From Candidatus Rokuibacteriota bacterium (GTDB lineage Bacteria; Methylomirabilota; Methylomirabilia; Rokubacteriales; CSP1-6), in contig JACPCF010000015.1 of assembly GCA_016179965.1 (NCBI GenBank), positions 1 to 47,363 of the forward strand: a stretch of DNA of 47,363 nt, written 5' to 3'. Position numbers and translations under genes: made by a program. The notes under the pieces are model-generated. The model was not told the origin of the DNA. It worked only from the letters and a program-made list of their open reading frames with translations, and did not search any database. Each line of letters starts with the position of its first letter. Position 1 is the stretch's first letter. Below are positions 7,892 through 14,777 of the stretch, piece after piece.

Positions 7892-8680
7892 ATGCCGCGC
7901 CTCGCCGTCAACAACGTCGGAATGCACTATGTGGAGTCGGGGCAGGGGAGCGCGCTCCTCCTGCTCCACGGCGTGGGCGGCTCCCACGAGATGTGGCTGC
8001 CCATCGTGCCCGAGCTGGCCAAGTCCCGCCGGGTCATCACGGCGGATCACCGCGGCCACGGCGCCTCGGACAAGCCCCGGGGGTCATACACGATCTCCCT
8101 CTTCTGCCAGGACTGGCTTGCGCTCATGGACGCCCTCAAGGTGGACCGCGCGCACCTGGTCGGCCTCTCCATGGGCGGGGCGATCGCGATGCGGTTGGCC
8201 TTGGAACATCCCCAGCGCGTGAGGTCGCAGGTGCTGGTGGACACGTGGGCCTTTCCCCACCCGGACTTCCTGGCGCTGCTCCGCAAGCGCCTGGAGCGGC
8301 TGGCCTCGGGGGACCTGGCGGCCTACGCCGATGAGGCCATTCCCCAGGTCTATTCACCGGCCTTCATCGCCGCGAACCCTCAGGCCATGGCCGATTACCG
8401 CGCGCGGGTGGCGACGCTCAACCCGGACTCCATCCGCGCCGCCGTGGATGCCTGCATCACCCACGACATGCGCGGGAGGCAGGCGGAGATCAAGGTGCCG
8501 ACCCTGGTGGTCGTCGGCAGCGAGGACCGGCTGACCCCCCCCTACCACTCCGAATACTTGGCGCGGACGATCCCCAACGCCCAGCTTGTGGTCATCCGGG
8601 GGAGCGGTCACATTCCCCACCTGGAAAAGCCCTGGGAGTTCCTCAAGGTGATGGCTGACTTTACCGCCTCAAGTTCGTGA
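7892..8680 (+). CDS. Alpha/beta hydrolase
   Basis: Cytosolic alpha/beta-fold hydrolase of 262 residues. The oxyanion segment LLLHGVGGS is near residues 23-31, the nucleophile is Ser93 in GLSMGG, the acid is probably the Asp in VGSEDRLTPP, and the histidine lies in GSGHIPHLEKP. The sequence resembles 3-oxoadipate enol-lactonase and related carboxylesterases, but the substrate is not determinable. It starts 4 bases after the propeller gene and is the last gene before a strong promoter on the same strand. Confidence 0.85.
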   Translation: MPRLAVNNVGMHYVESGQGSALLLLHGVGGSHEMWLPIVPELAKSRRVITADHRGHGASDKPRGSYTISLFCQDWLALMDALKVDRAHLVGLSMGGAIAMRLALEHPQRVRSQVLVDTWAFPHPDFLALLRKRLERLASGDLAAYADEAIPQVYSPAFIAANPQAMADYRARVATLNPDSIRAAVDACITHDMRGRQAEIKVPTLVVVGSEDRLTPPYHSEYLARTIPNAQLVVIRGSGHIPHLEKPWEFLKVMADFTASSS

Positions 8681-8708
8681 AATAAATAACATTCTCCCTA
8701 AGAAAATC

Positions 8709-8738
8709 TTGACAGGGTGGCGCAGGGGGCAGTAGGGT
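8709..8738 (+). promoter_or_regulatory. Sigma-70-type promoter for the RRM gene leader
   Basis: A perfect TTGACA (8709-8714) is followed 18 bases later by TAGGGT (8733-8738). Directly upstream is an unusually AT-rich stretch (8680-8708, including AAATAAATAA), which in this GC-rich window looks like an UP element. The expected start is near 8744-8746, immediately before the first leader hairpin. Confidence 0.6.
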
Positions 8739-8744
8739 TAGTCA

Positions 8745-8905
8745 ACGCGCAAAGGGTTCGGACCTTTGCGGCATTCTGGGGAGTGCCCTCAAAGACCGCG
8801 ACTCTTTGAGGGCTTTTTTGCAGCAGGGGGTGAAAGCCCCCCACCGCCGCCTGTGAGCCGAGGCGGAGTTCCGGACTCGGTCCTGTTCGCGGCACGGAGG
8901 ATCTG
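8745..8905 (+). ncRNA. Structured leader RNA with early terminator (candidate sRNA or attenuator)
   Basis: From the predicted start the RNA folds a perfect 8-bp hairpin (8748-8770, CGCAAAGG/CCTTTGCG, 7-base loop). It then forms a perfect 10-bp intrinsic terminator (8785-8819). Two further hairpins follow: GGGGG/CCCCC (8826-8841) and CCGCCT/AGGCGG (8847-8866). GGAGG at 8896-8900 precedes the ATG. The 3' arm of hairpin 1 (CTTTG) could alternatively pair with CAAAG in the 5' arm of the terminator, offering an antitermination switch. Products would be a short RNA of about 75 bases or a read-through mRNA. Function is inferred. Confidence 0.55.
8785..8819 (+). terminator. Intrinsic terminator inside the RRM gene leader
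   Basis: GCCCTCAAAG, a 9-base loop, CTTTGAGGGC, then TTTTTT: a perfect 10-bp stem with a U-tract. It lies between the promoter at 8709 and the RRM start codon at 8906, so it would stop most transcripts unless it is antiterminated. Confidence 0.8.
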
Positions 8906-9238
8906 ATGCCCGCAAAGTTGTTTATCGGTAACCTTTCCTTCCAGGCCACGGAAGAGGATCTCCGCGAGCTCTTCCAGCAGGCGGGAACCGTGGAGTCGGT
9001 CAGGATCGTGACCGACCAGTTCACGGGCAGGCCGCGCGGCTTCGGCTTCGTGGAGATGTCCACGAAGGAGGAAGCCACCAAGGCGATCGAGATGCTGAAC
9101 GGCCGGCTCTTCCGGGACCGCAACCTCGTCGTGGATGAGGCGCGGCCCCAGCCACAGCGCGGGAGCGGCGGTCCGCGGGGCGATCGGGGTCCCCGAGGCC
9201 CCGGCCCCGGCGGCGGCGGAGGCGGCTGGCGGCGCTAG
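8906..9238 (+). CDS. RRM-type RNA-binding protein with Gly-rich tail
   Basis: A 110-residue protein with one RNA recognition motif: RNP2 LFIGNL (about residues 5-10) and RNP1 RGFGFVEM (about 44-51). It ends in an Arg/Gly-rich tail (RGDRGPRGPGPGGGGGG). This is the size and layout of cyanobacterial Rbp and other bacterial glycine-rich RRM proteins, several of which are cold-induced RNA chaperones. The start follows GGAGG by 5 bases. It is monocistronic between a leader terminator and a strong downstream terminator. The long structured leader suggests post-initiation control, which is inference. Confidence 0.9.
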   Translation: MPAKLFIGNLSFQATEEDLRELFQQAGTVESVRIVTDQFTGRPRGFGFVEMSTKEEATKAIEMLNGRLFRDRNLVVDEARPQPQRGSGGPRGDRGPRGPGPGGGGGGWRR

Positions 9239-9247
9239 CGGTCTAGA

Positions 9248-9277
9248 CCCGGAGGGCGCCTGCCCTCCGGGTTTTTT
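9248..9277 (+). terminator. Intrinsic terminator after the RRM gene
   Basis: CCCGGAGGGC, a 4-base loop GCCT, GCCCTCCGGG, then TTTTTT: a perfect 10-bp stem plus U-tract, 9 bases after the RRM stop codon. Confidence 0.9.
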
Positions 9278-9309
9278 CCTGTTCACAAACACTAAACAGG
9301 AGTTGATAC

Positions 9310-10287
9310 ATGTGGGGCCAACTCGCTTACGAGTTCCTCCCGATCTCGACCGAGCGGCGGAGCCAGATCCTCCACCCGTTCGCCATCCCGTGTATGCAAG
9401 GAGTCCTTGCCCTGAACGTGACGCGGGGCTGCGCTCACGCCTGCGTCTATTGCTACGCTCGGGCGTATCCCGAAGCCCCGCCCCGCGGCCAACTGATGGT
9501 GTACGAGAATCTCCCGGCCCGCCTCGAAGCCGAGCTGGCCCGGATGCGCCGGCGCCCCCGCGCGGTGAGCCTCTGCACGGCGACAGATCCCTTCCAGCCG
9601 TTCCCCTCGCTGCTCGCCGTCACGTATCAGGCGGCCCAGATGCTGCTCAATCGGGGAATCTCCGTCACCTTCCTGACCAAGGGGTTTATTCCGGATGAAT
9701 TCGTCGCCCTCTTCGCGCGCTTTCCTGATCTCGTGAGGGCCCGCATCGGCCTCCTCTCGCTCGATCCGCGCTACCACCGGACCTTTGAGCCGGGGACGGC
9801 CCCGCCCGAGGTCAGGCTGGAGAACCTCAGGCGATTGCGTTTGGCGGGGATCATGGCAGGAGTCCGCCACGATCCCGTCATTCCAGGCGTGACCGACAAA
9901 CCGGAGGCGCTCGATCGCCTCTTCGCGGCCGTCCGGAAGGAAGGGATCACCAGCGTGGACGTGGGATATCTCTACATCCGTCCCGGCATTGCCCAGCTCC
10001 TGAGGGCAGAGCTACCGCCGGAGGTGTCGCGCCCGCTCCTCAGCCAGTTCAGGCGCGGCCCCATCGAGGAGGTGGCGGCCTCATCGCACACCCAGCTCCT
10101 GCCGCCGGAGATCAGGGTGCGGAGCTTCTATAACATCCGGCAGGCGGCACGCGAGCACGGGATCGTCCCGATCCTCTGCCGCTGCAAGAACCCCGACCTC
10201 AGGGCCGACCGCTGCCAGGGCTCCAAGGACCTGGCATATCGGACGCCGCCCCGCCGAGCCCGCCAGCTCTCCCTTTCCTTGACTTGA
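9310..10287 (+). CDS. Radical SAM protein, spore photoproduct lyase-like family
   Basis: The 325-residue protein carries the radical SAM motif with C41, C45 and C48 (RGCAHACVYCYAR), preceded by family-typical LNVTRGC. Later segments such as SLCTATDPFQPFP and RHDPVIPGVTD match the SPL-like/Rv2578c-type group. Most of that group has no known substrate and is not a true photoproduct lyase. Three cysteines near the C-terminus (C290, C292, C302; PILCRCKNP then DRC) could bind a second metal centre. AGGAG lies about 7 bases before the ATG. The gene follows a strong terminator, so it needs its own promoter. Confidence 0.8.
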   Translation: MWGQLAYEFLPISTERRSQILHPFAIPCMQGVLALNVTRGCAHACVYCYARAYPEAPPRGQLMVYENLPARLEAELARMRRRPRAVSLCTATDPFQPFPSLLAVTYQAAQMLLNRGISVTFLTKGFIPDEFVALFARFPDLVRARIGLLSLDPRYHRTFEPGTAPPEVRLENLRRLRLAGIMAGVRHDPVIPGVTDKPEALDRLFAAVRKEGITSVDVGYLYIRPGIAQLLRAELPPEVSRPLLSQFRRGPIEEVAASSHTQLLPPEIRVRSFYNIRQAAREHGIVPILCRCKNPDLRADRCQGSKDLAYRTPPRRARQLSLSLT

Positions 10288-10312
10288 CCTTTGAAGAGTC
10301 TTCTGTCCTACT
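10284..10312 (+). promoter_or_regulatory. Possible promoter for the selenoprotein methyltransferase
   Basis: TTGACC (10284-10289) overlaps the stop of the radical SAM gene and is followed 17 bases later by CCTACT (10307-10312), a weak -10. A start near 10319 would leave a leader of about 35 bases carrying a strong GGAGGGGGGAG ribosome-binding site. Confidence 0.35.
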
Positions 10313-10352
10313 ACTGAAAACGCACTAAGGGGTACCGGGGAGGGGGGAGATC

Positions 10353-11120
10353 ATGGCCTTAGATACCACGCTTCTTCGCAGCGAAATCCAGAAGGTCTAC
10401 AGCGAGGTGGTTCGCGACCCGAAGAAGGGATATCACTTTCACACCGGCCCTGAGTACGCTGCCGACCTGCTCGGTTATTCGCGGGCGGCCCTCGCCGAGC
10501 TCCCGGATTCGGTGACGGCGCCGTTTGCGGGGGTCGGCAACCCGCTGTCCATGGGACAACCGCGGCCGGGGGAGACGGTGGTAGACATCGGCGCCGGCAG
10601 CGGGATGGACACGTTCCTTGCCGCCAAGGCCGTCGGCAAGTCGGGGCGGGTCATCGCTGTAGACATGACCGAGGCGATGCTCGAGCGGGGTCGCGAGAAT
10701 GTGGCGCTGACGGGTATGACGCAGATCGAGTACCGCAAGGGGCTCGCCGAGTCCCTGCCTGTTGAAAGCGCTTCCGTCGATCTCGTGATCTCCAACGGGG
10801 TCATCAACCTCTCGCCCGAGAAGGACGTCGTCTTCCGCGAGGCCTTCCGCGTCCTGAAGCCCGACGGCCGCCTCCAGATCGGCGACATCGTGGTCCACAA
10901 GGACATCCCGCCGGCGGGTAGGGAAGACGTCGCGATCTGGACTGCCTGAATTGGCGGCGCTCTGCTGGAGGCAGAGTACATCGCCAAGATCAAGAACGCG
11001 GGGTTCGTGGACGTCGAGATCACGTGGCGCGGCAAGCCCTTCGCCGGCGCCTCGGGCCAGCGCAAGGCTGACAAGTATGAGCTCGAGGGGTTGAACATCC
11101 ACGCCCGGAAGCCGGCTTAG
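10353..11120 (+). CDS. ArsM-like SAM methyltransferase, probable selenoprotein (UGA = Sec199)
   Basis: Read with the UGA at 10947-10949 decoded, this gives 255 residues. Class I methyltransferase motif I is VVDIGAGSGMDTFLAA, followed by VIAVDMTEAML. The segment around UGA reads AIWTA-U-IGGALLEAEYIA, matching the conserved Cys-x-x-Gly-Ala region of arsenite methyltransferases, with UGA at the Cys. The frame then stays open to TAG at 11118-11120, and that stop overlaps the stop of convergent polB. The protein otherwise contains no cysteine, and the N-terminal ArsM Cys position reads AGVGNP, so the substrate may not be arsenite. A stop at UGA would remove the C-terminal 57 residues. Start ATG follows GGAGGGGGGAG. 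A nonsense mutation is the alternative. Confidence 0.8.
10953..10985 (+). promoter_or_regulatory. Candidate bacterial SECIS element
   Basis: A 6-bp stem CTCTGC/GCAGAG (10960-10965 with 10971-10976), extended by a G-U pair, closes the loop UGGAG with G in the second position. A lower stem GGCG/CGCC (10953-10956 with 10982-10985) supports it. Sixteen bases separate the UGA from the loop, within the usual bacterial SECIS spacing. The pairing is seen in the sequence; SelB binding is inferred. Confidence 0.65.
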
Positions 11121-13408
11121 TCGTCGGTGAGCGTGAGCTGGGTGGGGGTGGTCTCCTCGGCCTCTTCCTGGATCGGGATCAGGCCCTCGGGCTCGATGAG
11201 CGGGCGGAAGCGCTCCCAGAGCTCGCGCAGCTTCGCCTGGTAGTACTCGACGTTCTCGTCGGGCGCGGCGGGATCCCACTGGGTGGCGAGTTTGGCGGCC
11301 TCGTTGACCTTCGCCTTCAGCCCCTGGCCGGTGACGTAGTAGGAGACCTGGTCTCCGGGCTGGTACGGCCGCTCGGATCCGAGCGCTAGCTCGTACGGAG
11401 CCGCGGGATTCCGCTTTTCCCCCCGCACCTTTTCCTTGTAGGTCTCCAGCGAATCCTGAAGGGTCTCGGTCTTCATGAACTGCTTGACCGGCATCCGGTG
11501 GGCCGCGAAGTCGTCGAGGTAGCGCTGGACGAGCGCGGGGATCTCGGCGCGGCGCCCCGTCAGGAGCAGCCGGAACATCTCCTCCATCCACCTCCGCTGG
11601 AAGAGCTCGAGCCCGCGGGAGCGGAGGGCCGACCCCTTGACCGTCAGCCGGTCGCGCCCGTCCAGGAGCACGTAGTTCTTCATCTTGTAGCTGAACATGG
11701 CCGGATAGCGGCCGTCGAGCTCGAGGCTGATCCCCGGCGGCAGGCCGCGGGAGATGTCGGCGACCAGCGTCTCCTCGGCTGACTGTCCGGTCACCGGGAG
11801 CGGGGCGACGAAGTAGATGCCGTCGGTATCAATCTCGATCACCGTCGCTCCCCGCTCCCTGAGCGCGTCCACGACCTGCCGGATCAGCTTCCGTCCCTCT
11901 GCTGTCACCCGGTTGGCGGCGTCGAAGTCGTTCCAGTGCCCCATCGAGAAGCCGAGGTAGCCGTAGAAGGAGTTGATCAGGATCTTGAAGGTCTGCTGAA
12001 GCGCGCCGGCGTAGGCCCGCTCCTCCTCGGTGGGCGCTTCGCGTGCGAGGGCCTTGGCGGCGAGCCTGAACTCGCGGAGGTCCCGGAGGAGCAGCGGAAG
12101 GATTCCTAATTCGTCTTTCGCCGGGAAGATGGTGAACGTCAGCATGAGCGAGGGATAGAGGGACGCCACGTCCACGTGGAGCACCCGGTGGGCCACGCCT
12201 TGATAGAAGACGGCCGTGTAGCCGCCGGCGACCGCCGCGCCGGCCGAGGGCGTGGGAACCGCGCGGCGCTGGCGGAGGTGCTCCCGCAGGAGGAGGGCGT
12301 CGATCTTCGTCGCGTTGCCCTTGAGGATCACGCCCTGGTAGTCGAAGGGGAACATCTGGGCCTGGACGAAGTACGACTGGGAGAGAACCCGCCCGACGCC
12401 GAGCGTTTCCCGCACGTCGTCGAGGGCGTAAGCCATGAGCCGCTCGGGGTCCTCCTTGAAGATGCGCGGAATCTCGTTGGCCGGGAGGTAAGTCCGATCG
12501 GGTGCCGCCAGGCCGAAATGCCGAGCCACTTCTTTCAGCCCGTAGGACTCCAGGTCGCGGGCGCCGACGTCATAGTGCTGGACGAGAATCCACGTGTCCA
12601 CGATGTGCCGGCCGGTGATCTGGTAGCGGCGGTAGGAAATGGCGCGCTCGGCCACCTGCATCCGGGAGGCGTGGCCCCGGAGCGCCGAGCCGTCGCGTCC
12701 CCACCGGAGCTCCACCCCACACTGCTTGGCGCGCGCCTCCATGTACTCGAGGTCGAAGCGGAAGATGTTGTGCCCCTCGATGACGTCGGGGTCGCGCTCG
12801 CGGATCAGCCGGGAGCACTCCTCCAGCATCTCGGCCTCGGTTCTGTTCTGACCCGAGATCACGTGTTCCCATCCAGTGGAGTCGGCCATCGCGATGGCGA
12901 TGATGCGGTCCGACGGGCGCGCGGCGTGGGGGAACTCGAAGCCCTCCGCGGTGAAGACCTCGATGTCCAGCGCCATCCGGCGGAGGTCGGAGAACGCCAG
13001 GCCCAGGAACGAGGTCTTCCCCGTGAGCAGGAGGAACTGGTGGACGGCGTCGTTGAAGAACCGGTACCGAGCATCGGGGGCGGTGGACCCTTTGCCCGAA
13101 GTTTTTTGGCAATGGTCCCGCGCTTTCCCGGCAAGAGCCCAAGCGGGAAAGCGGGCCAGCCAGCGGTAGGTTCCCGGTCCGTCGAGGGGCGTGACCTCCG
13201 CTTCGCCCTTCCAGGTCTTCAGGAGGTCCGGGTCGGCGAGGAGGAGGAACGGCGAAAACGGCTCGGTGTGGGAGGCCAGGCGGCCGTCCTGGCGCCGGTA
13301 CACGCGGATCTTGTCCCCGCCGTCCAGCTCGAAGGCAAGGAGGCCGAGGGTCTGGTCGTGGCCGAAGAGGAGGGCGTTTTCTTGGAACCGGAGGGCCGGG
13401 AGCGCCAC
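11117..13408 (-). CDS. polB: Family B DNA polymerase (DNA polymerase II-like)
   Basis: A 763-residue B-family polymerase, near the length of E. coli Pol II. Exonuclease motifs: ALDIEVFTAEGF (D148, E150), GHNIFRFDLEYM and YALDDVRETL. Polymerase motifs: DVASLYPSLML (A), KILINSFYGYLGF (B) and EIDTDGIYF around residue 527 (C). All acidic catalytic positions appear intact, so a proofreading polymerase for damage tolerance or replication restart is likely. The GTG start at 13408 follows GAGG. Its TAA (11117-11119) overlaps the TAG of the convergent methyltransferase. The 168 bases upstream are a hairpin-rich repeat. Confidence 0.92.
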   Translation of the reverse strand: MALPALRFQENALLFGHDQTLGLLAFELDGGDKIRVYRRQDGRLASHTEPFSPFLLLADPDLLKTWKGEAEVTPLDGPGTYRWLARFPAWALAGKARDHCQKTSGKGSTAPDARYRFFNDAVHQFLLLTGKTSFLGLAFSDLRRMALDIEVFTAEGFEFPHAARPSDRIIAIAMADSTGWEHVISGQNRTEAEMLEECSRLIRERDPDVIEGHNIFRFDLEYMEARAKQCGVELRWGRDGSALRGHASRMQVAERAISYRRYQITGRHIVDTWILVQHYDVGARDLESYGLKEVARHFGLAAPDRTYLPANEIPRIFKEDPERLMAYALDDVRETLGVGRVLSQSYFVQAQMFPFDYQGVILKGNATKIDALLLREHLRQRRAVPTPSAGAAVAGGYTAVFYQGVAHRVLHVDVASLYPSLMLTFTIFPAKDELGILPLLLRDLREFRLAAKALAREAPTEEERAYAGALQQTFKILINSFYGYLGFSMGHWNDFDAANRVTAEGRKLIRQVVDALRERGATVIEIDTDGIYFVAPLPVTGQSAEETLVADISRGLPPGISLELDGRYPAMFSYKMKNYVLLDGRDRLTVKGSALRSRGLELFQRRWMEEMFRLLLTGRRAEIPALVQRYLDDFAAHRMPVKQFMKTETLQDSLETYKEKVRGEKRNPAAPYELALGSERPYQPGDQVSYYVTGQGLKAKVNEAAKLATQWDPAAPDENVEYYQAKLRELWERFRPLIEPEGLIPIQEEAEETTPTQLTLTDD

Positions 13409-13414
13409 TACTAT

Positions 13415-13566
13415 CCTCGGAGGGGGGCTTGGCCCCGCGACCCGACCCCAAGGGTCGGGTGGCCGCAGATGTGGCTCGCCTTCGCTCGCGCATGCGGCCA
13501 GGGTGAGACCGACTCGCTTCGCTCGCGGCTTCGGGGGCTGCCTCCCCCCAGAGGCATTCGAGCCGC
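13415..13566 (+). repeat. GC-rich intergenic palindromic repeat region
   Basis: The gap between polB and the TPR gene is filled by hairpins: ACCCGACCC/GGGTCGGGT with loop CAA (13440-13460), then a GGCCGCA/TGCGGCC pair enclosing CTCGCCTTCGCTCGCG, then further GC stems. Its ends (GGAGGGGGGCTTGG on the left, GCCTCCCCCCAGA on the right) resemble the repeats at 20526 and 22370; its first hairpin resembles that at 26179. No gene is seen in it. Confidence 0.6.
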
Positions 13567-13576
13567 GCGTGCCATC

Positions 13577-14062
13577 CTAGTTCAGCATGCCCAGCAGCCG
13601 GTGGAGTTCCTTGCGCGCAAGGACGTAGCCCGGCTCCAACTCGAGCGCGGCCTTGACCTCGCGGATCGCCTCCTGGATCTTCCACTGCTTGACGTACACG
13701 CGGCTCAGGTTGAAGTGGGGATAGTGGCGGGGCTCGTAGCGCCTGGCGGTCATGGCCTTCTGGAGCCAGGGGATGGCTTCCCCGTGCCGGCCGAGCTCGA
13801 TGAGGTAGGCGCCGATGTCGTTATAGGGGTTGCCGAAGTCGGGATCCACCTCGATGGCCCGGTGGCACTCGGCGATGGCCCGCTCGTAATCGCCCTGAAA
13901 GCTGTAGGCCCAGGCGCGGAAGGTGTGGGCCTCGGCGGTCGGTATGATCTCGATGGACTTGGTATAGAACTCGATGGCCGCGTCGAGGTCGCCCTGCATC
14001 TGGGCTTCGTAGCCCTTCTGGAAGTAGCTCAGGGCCTGCTCCGGCCCCCGATCTTCCGCCAC
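13577..14062 (-). CDS. TPR repeat protein
   Basis: A 161-residue soluble protein made largely of tetratricopeptide repeats: ALSYFQKGYEAQMQGDLDAA, IEFYTKSIEIIPTAEAH, RAIAECHRAIEVDPDFGNPY and AIREVKAALELEPGYVLA show the W/L-G-Y-A-F-A-P pattern. TPRs mediate protein-protein contacts; the partner is unknown. The frame continues upstream over the FrnE gene, but the repeats start right after GTG at 14062, which follows GAGG and lies 5 bases after the FrnE stop. Probably co-transcribed with the FrnE-like selenoprotein gene. Confidence 0.8.
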   Translation of the reverse strand: MAEDRGPEQALSYFQKGYEAQMQGDLDAAIEFYTKSIEIIPTAEAHTFRAWAYSFQGDYERAIAECHRAIEVDPDFGNPYNDIGAYLIELGRHGEAIPWLQKAMTARRYEPRHYPHFNLSRVYVKQWKIQEAIREVKAALELEPGYVLARKELHRLLGMLN

Positions 14063-14067
14063 GCCTG

Positions 14068-14685
14068 CTACCTCGGCGCCGCGGCTTCGAGCATTCTCCG
14101 GTACTCGACCCCGGACACCAGGCCCACGACGCGCTGACCGCCGTCCACCACGACCGTGGGGATGGCCCGGACCCCGCCCCGGGTGATCGCCTCTTCGTAA
14201 TCCTGCAGCACCCACTCGCGGGCCTTGCCGCTCTCGTAGTCGGCGAGGAAGCGCGTCATGTCGGCCCCCGATTCGCTGACGATCTCGACCACTTCGTCGG
14301 GGAGGGCGATGTTCTTCCCGCGGGTGAAGAAGGCCTCGTAAAGCCTGAGGTGGAGGCGCCGGAAAAGGTCCTCGCCCTGGAGGGCGACGCACTTGGCGGC
14401 TTCCAGGGCGGGCAGGCTCCAGGTCGGATAGTCGTCGCGGCCCCACATGGTGAAGACGACGCCGTCGGCCTCGGCCATCGCCGCGCAGCGCTTCCAGCCC
14501 TCTTCGCGGTAGGTGCCCTTGAAGGTCGCCGACGGGTCGGGCACGGGGCGCAGTGGAAAGGCTTTCCACTCGAGGACGAGCCGCGCTCCCATCTCCTGCT
14601 GGATCCGCTGGAGGCGCACGGCCGCCGGATAGCACCAGGGTCAGAGGTAGTCGGAGTATTCCGTGATGCGAAGGACGTCGCTCAT
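14068..14685 (-). CDS. FrnE/DsbA-like oxidoreductase, probable selenoprotein (UGA = Sec15, U-P-W-C)
   Basis: Starting from ATG at 14685 and reading the UGA at 14643-14641, the protein has 205 residues and begins MSDVLRITEYSDYL-U-PWCYP. That is the thioredoxin-fold active site of FrnE-type DsbA family proteins, with UGA at the first Cys of CxxC and the second Cys present (C18). Without read-through, translation would have to start at GTG 14619, after the active site, leaving an inactive protein. The rest matches the family (GVRAIPTVVVDGGQRVVGLV, cis-Pro loop). A canonical promoter TTGACC-N17-TAGAAT serves this ATG. The likely role is a cytosolic thiol-disulfide or isomerase reaction. A nonsense mutation is the alternative, but the intact promoter and upstream codons argue against decay. 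Confidence 0.85.
14608..14638 (-). promoter_or_regulatory. Candidate bacterial SECIS element (FrnE-like gene)
   Basis: Downstream of the UGA, GGCG (14626-14623) pairs with CGCC (14616-14613) around the 6-base loop GCCGUG, which begins with G. CUGG (14638-14635) can pair with CCAG (14611-14608) as a lower stem. Eighteen bases separate UGA and loop. The stem is shorter than in the methyltransferase gene, so this is weaker evidence. Confidence 0.5.
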
Positions 14686-14704
14686 GGGCGGGACTCTTGG
14701 GGGG

Positions 14705-14733
14705 ATTCTACCCCCGGGGAGGGAGGGGGTCAA
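14705..14733 (-). promoter_or_regulatory. Sigma-70-type promoter of the FrnE-like gene
   Basis: On the minus strand TTGACC (14733-14728), an exact 17-base spacer and TAGAAT (14710-14705) form a near-consensus promoter. Transcription would start near 14698, 13 bases before the ATG at 14685. This supports 14685, rather than an internal GTG, as the true start of the selenoprotein. Confidence 0.65.
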
Positions 14734-14743
14734 CGAAGGACCG

Positions 14744-14771
14744 TTGCGCCGCGTGGGGGTTCGGGTATTCT
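14744..14771 (+). promoter_or_regulatory. Promoter for a leaderless dienelactone hydrolase mRNA
   Basis: TTGCGC (14744-14749), a 16-base spacer and TATTCT (14766-14771). The -10 ends 6 bases before GTG 14778, the same geometry as at moeA. It diverges from the FrnE promoter. Confidence 0.45.
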
Positions 14772-14777
14772 TAGGTG

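Noticed and set aside
10353-10949. A truncated 198-residue methyltransferase ending at the UGA
   Set aside because: The frame continues with family-like sequence to a stop that overlaps polB, and a SECIS-like hairpin follows; read-through explains more than truncation.
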